DNA of 64,000 nt from Sphingomonas hankookensis. Its GTDB lineage: Bacteria > Pseudomonadota > Alphaproteobacteria > Sphingomonadales > Sphingomonadaceae. Below are positions 56,270 to 64,000 of this stretch, piece after piece. Each line of letters starts with the position of its first letter. The stretch's first letter is position 1. A model generated the notes under the pieces. That model saw nothing but the letters and a program-made list of their open reading frames with translations. It was not told where the DNA came from and made no database searches. The stretch spans positions 1,173,501 to 1,237,500 of the forward strand of contig NZ_CP117025.1 of NCBI RefSeq assembly GCF_028551275.1. Direction: 5' to 3'. The translations under genes and the position numbers were made by a program.

Positions 56270-56404
56270 GAAACGGTCCCTGTTCCTGGCCGGCGATCGT
56301 ATCCGTCGCCGATTGTTGATGGACAGACGCCGCCGACCCATGTTGCGTTCCATGGCCATGTCATCGGACCGTTTCGCACCTTTTCCGACGCCGGTTCGAC
56401 GCAG

Positions 56405-56995
56405 ATGACGCAGTTCGACCTGTTCGCCGCCGCGCCGGCATTGCCCGGCCTCACCCATGCGCCGGGCGTGTTGCCGGAGGGCCGGTTGGCTGCTTTGGCC
56501 GAGGCGATCGATGGCGCGCCGCTCACTCCGTTCCGGTTCCAGCAATGGACCGGCCTGCGCCTGACCGCCTCCTATGGCTGGCATTATGATTTCGAGGCGG
56601 GCCGGGTGGGACAGGCCGAACCGATGCCCGACTGGCTGCTGGCGGTGCGCGACATTGCGGCGGGCTTTGCCGGCGTGCCGGCCGATGCGCTCGTGCAGGC
56701 GCTGCTGATCCGCTACGATGCCGGCGCCGGGATCGGGTGGCATCGCGACCGGCCGGTGTTTGAACATGTCGTCGGGCTGTCGATCGGTGCGCCGGCGACG
56801 CTGCGCTTCCGGCGGCGGCGGGCGGATGGGTTCGACCGGTTCGCGCAGGCGCTGGCGGCGGGCGATGCCTATCATCTGACCGGCGAGGCGCGGTGGGACT
56901 GGGAACATGGCATCGCGCCGATGGCGGCGACGCGCTGGTCGATCACCTTTCGCAGCCTGACCGAGCGATTCCGCAGGGAGATCGGGGTTGCGTGA
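56405..56995 (+). CDS. AlkB-like 2-oxoglutarate/Fe(II) dioxygenase
   Basis: A 196-residue oxygenase of the AlkB family, likely repairing alkylated bases or acting on other methylated substrates. The iron triad is visible: HRD in GIGWHRDRPVF (HxD), the distal histidine in WDWEHGIAPM, and the 2-oxoglutarate arginine in ATRWSITFRSL. It is a short AlkB form. The ATG at 56405 is chosen by homology of the start FDLFAAAPALPG; the frame extends upstream through repeats. Its stop overlaps the start of the HIRAN gene by 8 bases. Confidence 0.92.
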   Translation: MTQFDLFAAAPALPGLTHAPGVLPEGRLAALAEAIDGAPLTPFRFQQWTGLRLTASYGWHYDFEAGRVGQAEPMPDWLLAVRDIAAGFAGVPADALVQALLIRYDAGAGIGWHRDRPVFEHVVGLSIGAPATLRFRRRRADGFDRFAQALAAGDAYHLTGEARWDWEHGIAPMAATRWSITFRSLTERFRREIGVA

Positions 56996-57389
56996 GTTGA
57001 GCCTGCATGTGGTCGGCGCCGACCATCCCAATCGCGGCGGCGGCAATCGGCGGTTCGAGATTTTGCTCTGCTCGCCGGGCGAGGGCGTTACGCTGGTCCC
57101 CGAACCGCGCAACCCGGTCGATCCCAACGCGGTGATGGTGCTGAGCGCGCGGGGAGTGCAGATCGGCTATCTGACCGCCGACCGCGCGGCATGGATCGGC
57201 GCGATGCTGCGCCAGGGGCGCGAGGTGGCGGCGGTGTTCCAGCAGGCGACGCCGATGGGCGCGGCGGTGCGGGTCGCGTTCGACGGCGCGGTGCCGGTGG
57301 TGCCGGTGGTGCCGGCGGTGCGGGAGGTCGGAGAGGATGCGGAGCCGGAGTTCTGGCCGGACGAGGTTTGGCCGGAGGAGTGGGAGTAA
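56988..57389 (+). CDS. HIRAN domain protein
   Basis: A 133-residue small protein. The HIRAN fold is recognised from EPRNPVDPNAVMVL, GVQIGYLTADRAAW and the basic lead-in RGGGNRRFEI. HIRAN domains bind the 3' ends of single-stranded DNA in remodelers such as HLTF; as a single domain it is likely a DNA-damage-related adaptor. The acidic C-terminus (EDAEPEFWPDEVWPEEWE) is unusual. The start is a TTG at 56988, in the last codons of the AlkB-like gene, because no ATG or GTG gives the full domain; this start is uncertain. Overlap with the alkylation-repair-type gene supports a repair context. Confidence 0.78.
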   Translation: MRELSLHVVGADHPNRGGGNRRFEILLCSPGEGVTLVPEPRNPVDPNAVMVLSARGVQIGYLTADRAAWIGAMLRQGREVAAVFQQATPMGAAVRVAFDGAVPVVPVVPAVREVGEDAEPEFWPDEVWPEEWE

Positions 57390-57402
57390 GTCTACTTCCG
57401 CT

Positions 57403-57524
57403 CCCGTTTGGTTCGAGCAGCGATCGAGCCTGTCGAGAGCGCGTGTCGAGAACGGGGTTCCGCTGGGTAGTCGTTCTCGACAGACGCTTCTCGACAAGCT
57501 CGAAGCTGCTCGAACCAAACGGGG
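57403..57524. repeat. family A element, copy 6
   Basis: CCCGTTTGGTTCGAGCAGCG and ATCGAGCCTGTCGAGAGC face TTCTCGACAAGCTCGAAGC and TGCTCGAACCAAACGGGG. Confidence 0.88.
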
Positions 57525-57543
57525 TGGAGAAGGAGAAGGGGAC

Positions 57544-58317
57544 CTAGAAACTCCCCTGCACGCTCGCGCCCGCCGGGATGCCCGCGAAGGGCAGCACCGC
57601 CGCGCCGTCCCCGGTCAGGGCGAAGCGCAGCGTGCCGTCCTCGTTGATCGTCGCGTCCATCAGCGTCCGGCGGCGCTGGTCGGCGGGGACGAGGCGGACG
57701 CGGGTCTGCGTGCCGATATGCTCGGCGGTCAGCAGCAGGGCGGGGGTCGGCGTGGCGACGTTGCCGGGTTTGGTCGTGCAGGTGCCCGGATCGATCGCGA
57801 TGCGGCCATCGGCCATGGCCGATCCGGCGATGGTCGAGAGGACCGGCAGATCGACCTGCCACGTCGAATCGCAGGCGAAGGGCAGGTTGGGCTGAAGCGC
57901 GGACAGCAGCGAGGCGTCGGCCGATCCGCTGACCCGGTCGAGCCGCACGCCGCCGGGGCGGAGCAGCGCCTGTCCGCCGAGATCGGTGTCGGCGCCGGTC
58001 GCGGTCCAGTCGACTGCGAAGCCGAGGCTGGTGAGGCTGCGAAGCGGCGCGAAATGCCATTCGAGGCGACTGCCGCCGGCAATGCCGACCTCGCCATTCC
58101 AGACCGTGCCGCCGACGCCGCTGCGCCAGTCGGTGTTGCCGGCGATCAGGCTGGCAGGCAGGGTGACGATCATCGCGACCGCGAACGAGGCTATGCCGAG
58201 CGCGGCGAAGCGGATACTACGCCGCCGTGCCTGTAAGCGGGAAGGACTCGACAATGCGATCGCGGCGCTCGACGCTCGGACTGGTTCGCGATGCGGTGCT
58301 GCTGTCGTCATTGGCAT
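57544..58317 (-). CDS. gspN: type II secretion system protein N
   Basis: A 257-residue inner-membrane protein of the GspN family. A short cytoplasmic tail is followed by a single membrane helix (FAALGIASFAVAMIVTLPAS) and a periplasmic beta domain with GVGGTVWNGEVGIAGGSRLE, the family hallmark. The ATG at 58317 has an AGGGGGG stretch upstream; it overlaps the divergent binding-protein gene head to head by 64 bases, and a TTG at 58254 would avoid that, so the start is not certain. Other T2SS genes (C-I, L, M) are not in this window; gspJ and gspK are on the other strand just beyond the binding protein. Confidence 0.8.
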   Translation of the reverse strand: MPMTTAAPHREPVRASSAAIALSSPSRLQARRRSIRFAALGIASFAVAMIVTLPASLIAGNTDWRSGVGGTVWNGEVGIAGGSRLEWHFAPLRSLTSLGFAVDWTATGADTDLGGQALLRPGGVRLDRVSGSADASLLSALQPNLPFACDSTWQVDLPVLSTIAGSAMADGRIAIDPGTCTTKPGNVATPTPALLLTAEHIGTQTRVRLVPADQRRRTLMDATINEDGTLRFALTGDGAAVLPFAGIPAGASVQGSF

Positions 58318-59267
58318 CGGTCGCGTCCCCCCTGATGGCTGCGAAACGGAGCAAGCGCTCCGCCGCGTTGCTGGTTCCGCTGACCGGAGACCGCGCGGCG
58401 CTGGGCCTTAGCATACGCAATGCGGCGATGCTTGCCGAAAGCGACGCGGGCGCGCTCACCGTACTCGATACCTGCGGCACGGCGGCGGGGGCGGCGAGTG
58501 CGGCGCGCGCGGCGGTGAAGCGCGGGGCGGCGATGCTGCTGGGGCCGTTGTCGGCGGCGGAGACGCGGGCGGTGGCCGGCGCGGTCGGCGTGCCGGTCGT
58601 GGCGCTGACCAATGACGCGGCGGCGCGCGGCGGGTCGGCCTTCGTGTTCGGGATTACCCCGGCACAGGCGACGGCGGCGATCCTCGGCTATGCGCGGTCG
58701 CGCGGCGTGCGGCGGGTGGTGGCGGTCGATGACGGCACGCCATGGTCGCAGGCATCGGTCGTGGCGGCGCGGGCGAGCGAGGCCGATCTGGGGCTGACGA
58801 TCGTGCCGGTGACCGGCGGCACCATCCCGCCCGGCGTCGAGGGCGATGCGGCGTTCGTGCCCGGTTCGGCGGTGGCGATCGCGCCGGTCCTGAAGAACCG
58901 GGGGATGCAGCTGCTGGCGACGATGCAGACGCTCGATTATCGGCCCGATGCGCTGACCGCGCTGGAGGGGGCGTGGATCGCCAGCCCCGATCCGGCGAAA
59001 TTCGCGAGCTTCGCCAGCGCCTATGCGGCGCGTAATGGCGGGCGGCCGGGCGCCATTGCGGCGCTGGGTAACGATGCGGCGCTGATCGCCAAGGCTTTGC
59101 GCGACAGCGACCAGATGACGCGCGAGGGGGTGCTGCGCGAGGCCGGGTTCGACGGGGTGACCGGGCCGGTGCGCTTCCGTTCGGACGGCAGCTGCGCGCG
59201 CGACTTCGCGATCCTGGTGCCGACGAACGGCGTGTACGACAAGGTGGCGGAGAGCCGCGGGGCATGA
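58254..59267 (+). CDS. periplasmic binding protein (LpoA/ABC substrate-binding-like)
   Basis: A 337-residue exported protein with a type I periplasmic-binding-protein fold. The signal peptide is LVRDAVLLSSLASVASPLMA, then a domain with AALLVPLTGDRAALGLSIRNA and SRGVRRVVAVDDGTPWSQAS. In sphingomonads such proteins are annotated as penicillin-binding-protein activator or branched-chain amino-acid ABC binding protein; no transporter genes adjoin. The ATG at 58254 with GGAAGGA upstream is chosen. The stop codon overlaps the gspJ start by 4 bases, so it is in one operon with gspJ-gspK and may help T2SS assembly. Confidence 0.82.
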   Translation: MRSRRSTLGLVRDAVLLSSLASVASPLMAAKRSKRSAALLVPLTGDRAALGLSIRNAAMLAESDAGALTVLDTCGTAAGAASAARAAVKRGAAMLLGPLSAAETRAVAGAVGVPVVALTNDAAARGGSAFVFGITPAQATAAILGYARSRGVRRVVAVDDGTPWSQASVVAARASEADLGLTIVPVTGGTIPPGVEGDAAFVPGSAVAIAPVLKNRGMQLLATMQTLDYRPDALTALEGAWIASPDPAKFASFASAYAARNGGRPGAIAALGNDAALIAKALRDSDQMTREGVLREAGFDGVTGPVRFRSDGSCARDFAILVPTNGVYDKVAESRGA

Positions 59268-59797
59268 GCCGGCCGCGCGCCGGGGAGGGTGGCTTCACCC
59301 TGCTCGAACTGATGATCTCGCTGGGGCTGTTCGCGCTGATCGCGGTGGCGGGGCTGGCGCTGGTCGATAGCGTGATCGGGGTGGACGGGCGGACCGAGGC
59401 GCGGCTGGACCGGGTCGCCGACCTGCAGCGCGCGATGGTGGTGATCTCCAGCGACCTCGACCAGATCGCGCCGGGGCCGATGGGCGGCGACGGTGCGGGC
59501 CTGCGGTTCCGGCGGAGTGCGCCCGGTGTCGGCGGGCCGCCGATCGGGGTCGGATACCGCGTGGCCGACGGGCAGTTGCAGCGGGTGGTCGACGGGCGCG
59601 CGCAGCTGGTGCTGGATCAGGTGAGCGCGGCGCGCTGGCGTTATTTCGACGGTGGCTGGCGCGACAGCTGGCCGCCCGCGCCCGACCGCTCGCTCGACTG
59701 GCCGCGTGCGGTGGTCGTGGAGTTGCAGGTCGGCGGGCCGGGCGGGGGCAATCTGCGGCGGATCGTGACGCTGCCGATCGCGGCGAAGACGACATGA
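59264..59797 (+). CDS. gspJ: type II secretion minor pseudopilin GspJ
   Basis: A 177-residue prepilin. The type IV prepilin peptidase site and hydrophobic N-terminus are plain: GEGGFTLLELMISLGLFALI, with cleavage before the phenylalanine and the conserved Glu at +5. The C-terminal part fits GspJ in its length and in RIVTLPIAAKTT ending. It overlaps the upstream binding-protein gene and the downstream gspK gene by 4 bases each. It forms the tip of the pseudopilus with GspI and GspK. Confidence 0.9.
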   Translation: MSRPRAGEGGFTLLELMISLGLFALIAVAGLALVDSVIGVDGRTEARLDRVADLQRAMVVISSDLDQIAPGPMGGDGAGLRFRRSAPGVGGPPIGVGYRVADGQLQRVVDGRAQLVLDQVSAARWRYFDGGWRDSWPPAPDRSLDWPRAVVVELQVGGPGGGNLRRIVTLPIAAKTT

Positions 59798-60675
59798 GCG
59801 CGCGGGTGCCGGAGCCCGAGCAGGGCATGATCCTGGTCAACGTGCTGATGTTCGTGGCGATCGCCAGCGGCCTCGTCCTGCTGATGATCAACCGCGAGGA
59901 GGTGGCGCTCGACCGCTCGATCCGCTCGCGCGAGGCGGCGCGGGCGCTGGCGATCGTGCGCGGGGGCGAGCTGTCGGCGCTCTCCGCGCTGCAACGCGAC
60001 GCGCGGGTGGCGCCCGAGGCGGACTATCCGGGCGAACCCTGGGGCGCGATCAGCGAGAATGGCATCGCGATCGAAGGCGGCCGTTTCGACCTGGCGATTG
60101 CCGATGCCGAGGGGCGCTTCAACGTCAATTCGGTGCGGCGCGAGCTGGACCCGATCCCGCAGCTGCTGTTCCTGCGTATCGCCAAGGCGGCGGGGATCGA
60201 GGAGGCAAAGGCGGTCGCCGCCATCGCGCTGATCCGCGAGCGCGGGCCGGTGCAGGACCTGCGCCCGCTGGCGGTGTTCCTGCCCCCCGAACAGGCGCAG
60301 CTGCTGGCGCGGATGGTGACCGCGCTGCCGGGCGATACCGCGATCAACCTGAACGCGGCGACGCCCGAATTGATGGCGGTGCTGTTCGATCCCGACAAGG
60401 CCGGGCGGCTGGTCGCGATCCGCAACCGGCAGGGCTATCTGTCGAAGGACGACCTGACGCGCGAGGACGTGACGCTGCCCGGCGGCACGCGGTTCAAGTC
60501 CGACCATTTCTGGGTCCGCACCCGCGCGACGATCGGCGGCACGGTGCAGCAGGGCGCGACGCTGATCCAGCGGGTCGAGCGGAAGGAGGGGGCGCAGTCG
60601 GTGCCGGTTGCGGTGCCGGTGGAGCGGTGGCGCAATGCGGCGATCCCGCCGGAGGTGCCGGGGTTTGGCGGGTAG
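59794..60675 (+). CDS. gspK: type II secretion minor pseudopilin GspK
   Basis: A 293-residue large minor pseudopilin. After a short leader comes a hydrophobic helix (ILVNVLMFVAIASGLVLLMI) and then the alpha-domain of GspK with LRPLAVFLPPEQAQLLARM, DTAINLNAATPELMAVLFD and a FNVNSV motif at residue ~110 typical of the family. The leader lacks the usual GFTLLE glutamate; GspK proteins commonly show EQGMILV-type sites as here. It ends the J-K operon; a family F motif starts 9 bases after the stop. Confidence 0.92.
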   Translation: MSARVPEPEQGMILVNVLMFVAIASGLVLLMINREEVALDRSIRSREAARALAIVRGGELSALSALQRDARVAPEADYPGEPWGAISENGIAIEGGRFDLAIADAEGRFNVNSVRRELDPIPQLLFLRIAKAAGIEEAKAVAAIALIRERGPVQDLRPLAVFLPPEQAQLLARMVTALPGDTAINLNAATPELMAVLFDPDKAGRLVAIRNRQGYLSKDDLTREDVTLPGGTRFKSDHFWVRTRATIGGTVQQGATLIQRVERKEGAQSVPVAVPVERWRNAAIPPEVPGFGG

Positions 60676-60683
60676 GGTGGCCA

Positions 60684-60703
60684 AAGTTCACTAAGTTCAC
60701 ACT
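60684..60703 (+). repeat. family F motif, copy 4
   Basis: AAGTTCACTAAGTTCACACT followed by CGTG, in the spacer after gspK. Confidence 0.8.
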
Positions 60704-60875
60704 CGTGCGCTTGTCGTGAGCAGGGCGATTTGGGGCCGAGCGGCGGTGTCAAAGAGCGGGGGCGGTGGGCGGCCAGCGAGGATGATCGCAGGCCTGGCGA
60801 CTGTAGGAAAGCGGGAATGGCCAGCTACGGGGGAAAGCTGCCGCGCGCTCATTCGGCAACTCCCGAATCGCGTGC

Positions 60876-61346
60876 CTAGCAGAAGCTTGGGGCCTGATAT
60901 TGACGCCGATATTCCGAACTGCCCTCGCCTAGTAAAGCGATGCACTCCGCTAGGTCAGGGTAGAACACATCCCCCTTGATTACGCCCAAATATCTCCAAC
61001 GCTGCGACTCCGTGTCACGCTCCCTTTCCCGGCGCTCCGTTAGTGCTTCGGGTGGACTGTCATCAGGCAAAGCAAAAAAAGCATCCCCGCCACCCTGTTC
61101 GATTACCACAAGCTGGCGGGCTGGTGTCAGATAAATATTGCTCCTCCTATGATCGTTAACAGCAAAAATAGTGTCTGAAGCGCTGCCAAATTGATTGCGA
61201 ACGGTGACTATCCACTCGCTCCCGCTAAAGTTCGAGCTAACATTGACAGAAATTTTGCTATCAGCCACGGGTACGACAGGGCCGTTGGAGCAGCCTCCGG
61301 CAAGGATTGCCGCCAAAGCATATTGAGCGCCGCGAAGTCTTCCCAT
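60876..61346 (-). CDS. predicted lipoprotein of unknown function, A+T-richer
   Basis: A 156-residue protein I do not recognise. It starts MGRLRGAQYALAAILAGGCS with a lipobox LAGGC, so lipidated. The mature part has NVSSNFSGSEWIVTVRNQFG and many charged residues (ERRERERDTESQRWRYLG), ending in a cysteine. It has visibly lower G+C and more A-runs than the rest of the window (for example AAAGCAAAAAAAGC near 61068), suggesting recent acquisition. The ATG at 61346 is set by the lipobox position. Convergent or same-strand neighbours (gspK, yraN) are unrelated. Confidence 0.65.
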   Translation of the reverse strand: MGRLRGAQYALAAILAGGCSNGPVVPVADSKISVNVSSNFSGSEWIVTVRNQFGSASDTIFAVNDHRRSNIYLTPARQLVVIEQGGGDAFFALPDDSPPEALTERRERERDTESQRWRYLGVIKGDVFYPDLAECIALLGEGSSEYRRQYQAPSFC

Positions 61347-61432
61347 CTCGGGATAATGCGGGAGTGCCGGGTTACAAGCAACTCTGCCTTGCCGCTGATA
61401 CGTCTGCTTTTGGACGAGCGTCGCGACATCGC

Positions 61433-61816
61433 TCAATAGCCAATCCACGCATTCTCGATATGGCGGGGCGGGGTCCGCGGTGCGAGGAGGATGACGTCGA
61501 TGCGCACATCGCAGCCATCCGCATAGGTCGGCGCGAGTATTTCCGCCGCTGCTGCCACGCGGGCGAGGCGGCGTTCGTCGATGGCGTGGTCGAGGTCGGC
61601 GGTGGTCGCTCGGGTCTTTACCTCGACGAAGGCGACGACATTGCCGCGCCTGGCGATCAGGTCGACTTCGCCGGCCTTGGTGCGGACGCGGCGGGCGAGG
61701 ATGCGCCAGCCTTTCAGGCGCAGCCACCAGCCGGCGATGCGTTCGCCGCGGCGGCCGGCATCGTCGGCGGCGATGCGGGAGGCGCGGGAGCGGGGGCGGG
61801 GCGGGCGGGTGAGCAC
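61433..61816 (-). CDS. YraN (UPF0102) family nuclease-fold protein
   Basis: A 127-residue protein of the UPF0102 family, whose fold is like Holliday-junction resolvases. The core motif is AGEVDLIARRGNVVAFVEVK with the E-x-D...E-V-K catalytic-type triad, followed by TRATTADLDHAIDERRL. Function not established. The start is a GTG at 61816 (MLTRPPRPRSR); no ATG gives the full domain. It lies 39 bases upstream of (after) the PHB-type esterase stop on the same strand, so they may be co-transcribed. Confidence 0.88.
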   Translation of the reverse strand: MLTRPPRPRSRASRIAADDAGRRGERIAGWWLRLKGWRILARRVRTKAGEVDLIARRGNVVAFVEVKTRATTADLDHAIDERRLARVAAAAEILAPTYADGCDVRIDVILLAPRTPPRHIENAWIGY

Positions 61817-61855
61817 GGCCGGACTGTGCCGTGCCGTCCGCTTACCGACAAGGCG

Positions 61856-62911
61856 TCAGCGCAGCAGGCCGGCGGCGCGCAGGGCCTTTTCGATCGTCGC
61901 CTGGACGCCGTTGCCCGGCACCGCCGGAGGTTCCGGCGTCAGGCGCTCGAGCCTGGGCGAGGGTGGCGCGGACGCCTGTGTCGGTTCGGCGGCGACCAGT
62001 CCCCAACTGCGCGCGATCTCCAAGGTGCTCGACAGGCCGACGTCGAGCATGAACGGGCCGGTCGCGCCGATGCCGCTGCGGCTGTCGACGGGGACGCCGT
62101 GCCCCATGCCGGTGATGCGCCATTCCTCGACCAGGGGATTGCCGTGCGGATCGCACCATGCGCGGTGCGACCAGTTGGGGCCGTTTGCGCCCTTGCGCGG
62201 TTCCGCCGGCAGCGCGTGGACGTCACGCCATTGCCGGACCAGCGCGTCGCTGTTGGCGATCACGACGGTCGGGTCGGCGGTGCCATGCCAGATGGCGACG
62301 CGCGGCATGCGGGGGCCGGGGGCGATGGCGAGCGTATCGGCGGCGGCGATCCCGCGCATCCGCTCCAGCGCGGCACGGACGCCGAGGGCGGTGCCATAGG
62401 GCAGGCCGCCGATGATCGCGCCCGCCGCGAATGTTTCGGGCCAGGTCGCGAGCATCACGGCGGTCATTGCACCGCCCGCCGAGAGGCCGGTGATGAATAT
62501 GCGGGCCGGGTCGATGGCGTGGGTAGCGACCATGTGCTCGATCATCGCTGCGATCGATTCCGCCTCTCCGCCGGTGCGGGCGATGTCGGCGGATTCGAAC
62601 CAGTTGAAGCACAGGTTCGGGTTGTTGGCGCGGCGCTGTTCGGGGAGCAGCACGGCAAAGCCTTCGCGGTCGGCCAACGTCGACCAGCCGGTGCCATGAT
62701 CGTACACCGCCGCATCCTGCGTACAGCCGTGGAGAGCGACCACCAGTGCCGCGCCGGGACGCAGCGTTTCGGGCACATAGGCCCGCGCGCGCAGATTGCC
62801 GGGATCGGGGGCAAAGCCGGTCAGGTCGTGCAGCCGGTCGGGAACCGTCGGTCTGCCATGGGCGGCGCGCATCCGCTGCAATTGCTGGATCGTATCGGAC
62901 AGGGCCGGCAT
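61856..62911 (-). CDS. PHB depolymerase-family esterase
   Basis: A 351-residue alpha/beta hydrolase. The nucleophile elbow is ITGLSAGGAMTAVM (G-x-S-x-G), with an acid in WHGTADPTVVI and a histidine in GMGHGVPVD to complete the triad; ALVVALHGCTQDAAVYDHG near the start forms the oxyanion region. It matches esterases of the PHB depolymerase family, here without signal peptide or substrate-binding domain, so intracellular, and it may act on polyesters or other esters. The ATG at 62911 is used. The last ~50 residues are proline- and alanine-rich. Confidence 0.88.
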   Translation of the reverse strand: MPALSDTIQQLQRMRAAHGRPTVPDRLHDLTGFAPDPGNLRARAYVPETLRPGAALVVALHGCTQDAAVYDHGTGWSTLADREGFAVLLPEQRRANNPNLCFNWFESADIARTGGEAESIAAMIEHMVATHAIDPARIFITGLSAGGAMTAVMLATWPETFAAGAIIGGLPYGTALGVRAALERMRGIAAADTLAIAPGPRMPRVAIWHGTADPTVVIANSDALVRQWRDVHALPAEPRKGANGPNWSHRAWCDPHGNPLVEEWRITGMGHGVPVDSRSGIGATGPFMLDVGLSSTLEIARSWGLVAAEPTQASAPPSPRLERLTPEPPAVPGNGVQATIEKALRAAGLLR

Positions 62912-62990
62912 GGCGCGAAACCTCTTCAACCGCGACGTCGATCGGCCGCTGTTGGAGAATGGGGCTTCATGCTGCATTGCACAATGGGTT

Positions 62991-63536
62991 TCAGGCGAAT
63001 CCTGCCGGTTGCAGGACCAGACGCACCGTCGACACGGGCGCGCCGGTGGCGAGACAGTCGCCCATTTGCCGCCCGGTCTCCACGAAACCGAGCTTGGCCA
63101 GCACGCGGCCGGAGGCGGGGTTCGCTTCGAAATAGCCCGAGGTGATGGTGGACAGGCCGAGCGTGTCGAAGCCGTAGCCGACGACGGCACCGGCGGAGCG
63201 GGGCATGATGCCGCGCCCCCAGTGCTCGCGTGCCAGCCAATAGCCGAGTTCCGCCGAGGCCGGATCGTCCCCTGGCGTCAGGCCAACCACGCCGATCAGC
63301 GTATCGTCGCCGTCCAGCGTGATCGCCCACACCCATTCGTGCGGCACGACATGGTCGAGGAAGAAGGCGGCGTCGGTCGCGCCATAGGGATGCGGCACCC
63401 GCGCCAGCCGCCGGGCGATCTCCGCATCGCCGCAGATGCGGACGATGGCATCGCTGTCGCGTGGCTCCGGACGGCGCAGGATGAGCGGCGGGGCATGGAG
63501 GACGGGGCGATCGAACGGGCGCGTCATGGCCGACAT
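62991..63536 (-). CDS. GNAT family N-acetyltransferase (RimJ/RimL-like)
   Basis: A 181-residue acyltransferase. The acetyl-CoA binding region shows [20 protein letters not shown] (R-G-x-G/A type turn) and [20 protein letters not shown], which are typical of the RimJ/RimL branch. It begins [20 protein letters not shown]. Target unknown. Two methionines (63536 and 63527) could start it. It sits between a PHB-type esterase gene and tRNA-Pro, reading toward the former, with 79 bases between. Confidence 0.87.
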   Translation of the reverse strand: MSAMTRPFDRPVLHAPPLILRRPEPRDSDAIVRICGDAEIARRLARVPHPYGATDAAFFLDHVVPHEWVWAITLDGDDTLIGVVGLTPGDDPASAELGYWLAREHWGRGIMPRSAGAVVGYGFDTLGLSTITSGYFEANPASGRVLAKLGFVETGRQMGDCLATGAPVSTVRLVLQPAGFA

Positions 63537-63595
63537 CGTACCGGACCGGACGGCGGGCCGCCAGCGCGGCGAAATATCGATATGTGACGATCCAA

Positions 63596-63672
63596 TGGTC
63601 GGGGAGAGAGGATTCGAACCTCCGGCCCCTGCCTCCCGAAGGCAGTGCTCTACCAGGCTGAGCTACTCCCCG
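63596..63672 (-). tRNA. tRNA-Pro (CGG)
   Basis: Minus-strand reading: acceptor CGGGGAG pairing with CTCCCCG, D arm TAGCTCAGCCTGGTAGAGC, anticodon CGG in a TTCGGGA loop, T arm GGAGGTTCGAATCCTC, discriminator A and an encoded CCA (TGG at 63596-63598). Confidence 0.97.
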
Positions 63673-63830
63673 ACGGAGTATCGGCCGGGCCGTTCGGGGC
63701 GCCTGCCGTTGCTTGGAGGCGCGCCTATAGCGCTCGGATTCGGGGTCCGCAAGCGGGATTCGTATGTCGTGCTGTTTGGCTTTGGCGGGGAAGCTGCTAG
63801 GGGCGCTGCAATCCTACTCTTTTCGAATGT

Positions 63831-64000
63831 GTGACCGTGGCCACTCCGCTCGACAAACTGCGTAATTTCTCGATCATCGCCCATATCGACCATGGCAAGT
63901 CGACGCTGGCCGACCGGCTGATCCAGCGGACCGGCGGCCTCGCCGAGCGCGAGATGTCGGCACAGGTGCTCGACAATATGGATATCGAGAAGGAACGCGG
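63831..64000 (+). CDS. lepA: elongation factor 4 (LepA), N-terminal part
   Basis: Only the first ~55 codons are in the window; the gene continues past 64000. The protein reads [20 protein letters not shown] and then [16 protein letters not shown], the translational-GTPase G1 loop, followed by ...[16 protein letters not shown], the G2 region. Start is a GTG at 63831 or 63837; no strong ribosome site is seen at either. EF4 back-translocates or rescues stalled ribosomes. Confidence 0.93.
   Translation, partial: MTVATPLDKLRNFSIIAHIDHGKSTLADRLIQRTGGLAEREMSAQVLDNMDIEKER

Overview
The window is bacterial chromosome from a Sphingomonas-like alphaproteobacterium (Sphingomonadales). The evidence is the uniformly high G+C, a DUF4167 protein (an alphaproteobacterial family), an imuA-imuB-dnaE2 cassette under an alphaproteobacterial-type LexA box (GAAC-N7-GAAC), CrbS/CrbR-like acetate regulators beside acs, and intergenic spacers packed with palindromic repeats. 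There are no rRNA genes, prophage, transposase genes or CRISPR arrays. Three tRNAs (Tyr, Gly, Pro) are present. The window ends inside lepA.

Layout. 0-3.6 kb: small secreted protein, AlkA-like glycosylase, 2Fe-2S ferredoxin, RlmB-like methyltransferase, tRNA-Tyr, UPF0060 membrane protein, tRNA-Gly. 3.8-9.8 kb: cation/proton antiporter, then the translation block hisS-prfA-prmC and a DUF4167 protein with a strong terminator. 10-14.3 kb: acyl-CoA dehydrogenase divergent from a Sua5/TsaC tRNA-modification enzyme, then a globin-coupled soluble chemoreceptor. 14.7-18 kb: a circularly permuted ATP-grasp/alpha-E fusion overlapping a transglutaminase. 18.3-24.1 kb: SOS mutagenesis cassette imuA-imuB-dnaE2. 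24.3-35 kb: an acetate/C2-C3 region with a CbrA/CrbS-type transporter-fused histidine kinase (its receiver domain out of frame), a CrbR-like regulator, acs, an MHS-family transporter, and cstA with its YbdD-like partner. 35.2-41 kb: LMW phosphatase, then a split, divergent version of the E. coli yjf cluster: DUF1190, DUF350, DUF2491 and a K+ channel on the minus strand, facing DUF2170, PspA and a glutathionylspermidine-synthase-like ATP-grasp on the plus strand. 41.4-50.5 kb: YggU protein, MFS exporter, a giant MFS-acyltransferase-acyl-ACP synthetase fusion (Aas type), two tandem DUF4139 proteins. 50.9-55.2 kb: sugar-acid catabolism (IlvD/Edd dehydratase divergent from a FucP-type permease and an AraD1/GguC-type FAH-fold enzyme). 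55.8-64 kb: Nudix, AlkB-like and HIRAN proteins, minor type II secretion genes (gspN opposite a periplasmic binding protein, gspJ, gspK), an A+T-richer lipoprotein, YraN, a PHB-depolymerase-type esterase, a GNAT protein, tRNA-Pro and the start of lepA.

The most unusual layer is the repeats. I labelled six families by sequence. A: core TCGACAAGCTCGAAGCTGCT. B: arms GTCACCCCGGACTTGATCC / GGGACCCCGGGTCAAGC. C: 'evaluated' palindromes of the CGTCATCCCGGC...GCCGGGATCCA type and the close relative TACCCCCGCGCAGGCGGGGG. D: a TTCGTCCTGAGTAGC / GCTACTCAGCATGAA palindrome. E: TTTCACGCGAAGGCGCGGAG. F: GTTCACTAAGTTCACACT with GC-rich hairpins. Two of these elements lie inside genes and are read through in frame: a B element in dnaE2 and a C element just after the signal peptide of a DUF4139 protein. 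One spacer holds a perfect three-stem junction (703-768). One convergent gene pair takes both its stop codons from the ends of a nested inverted repeat (1843-2220).
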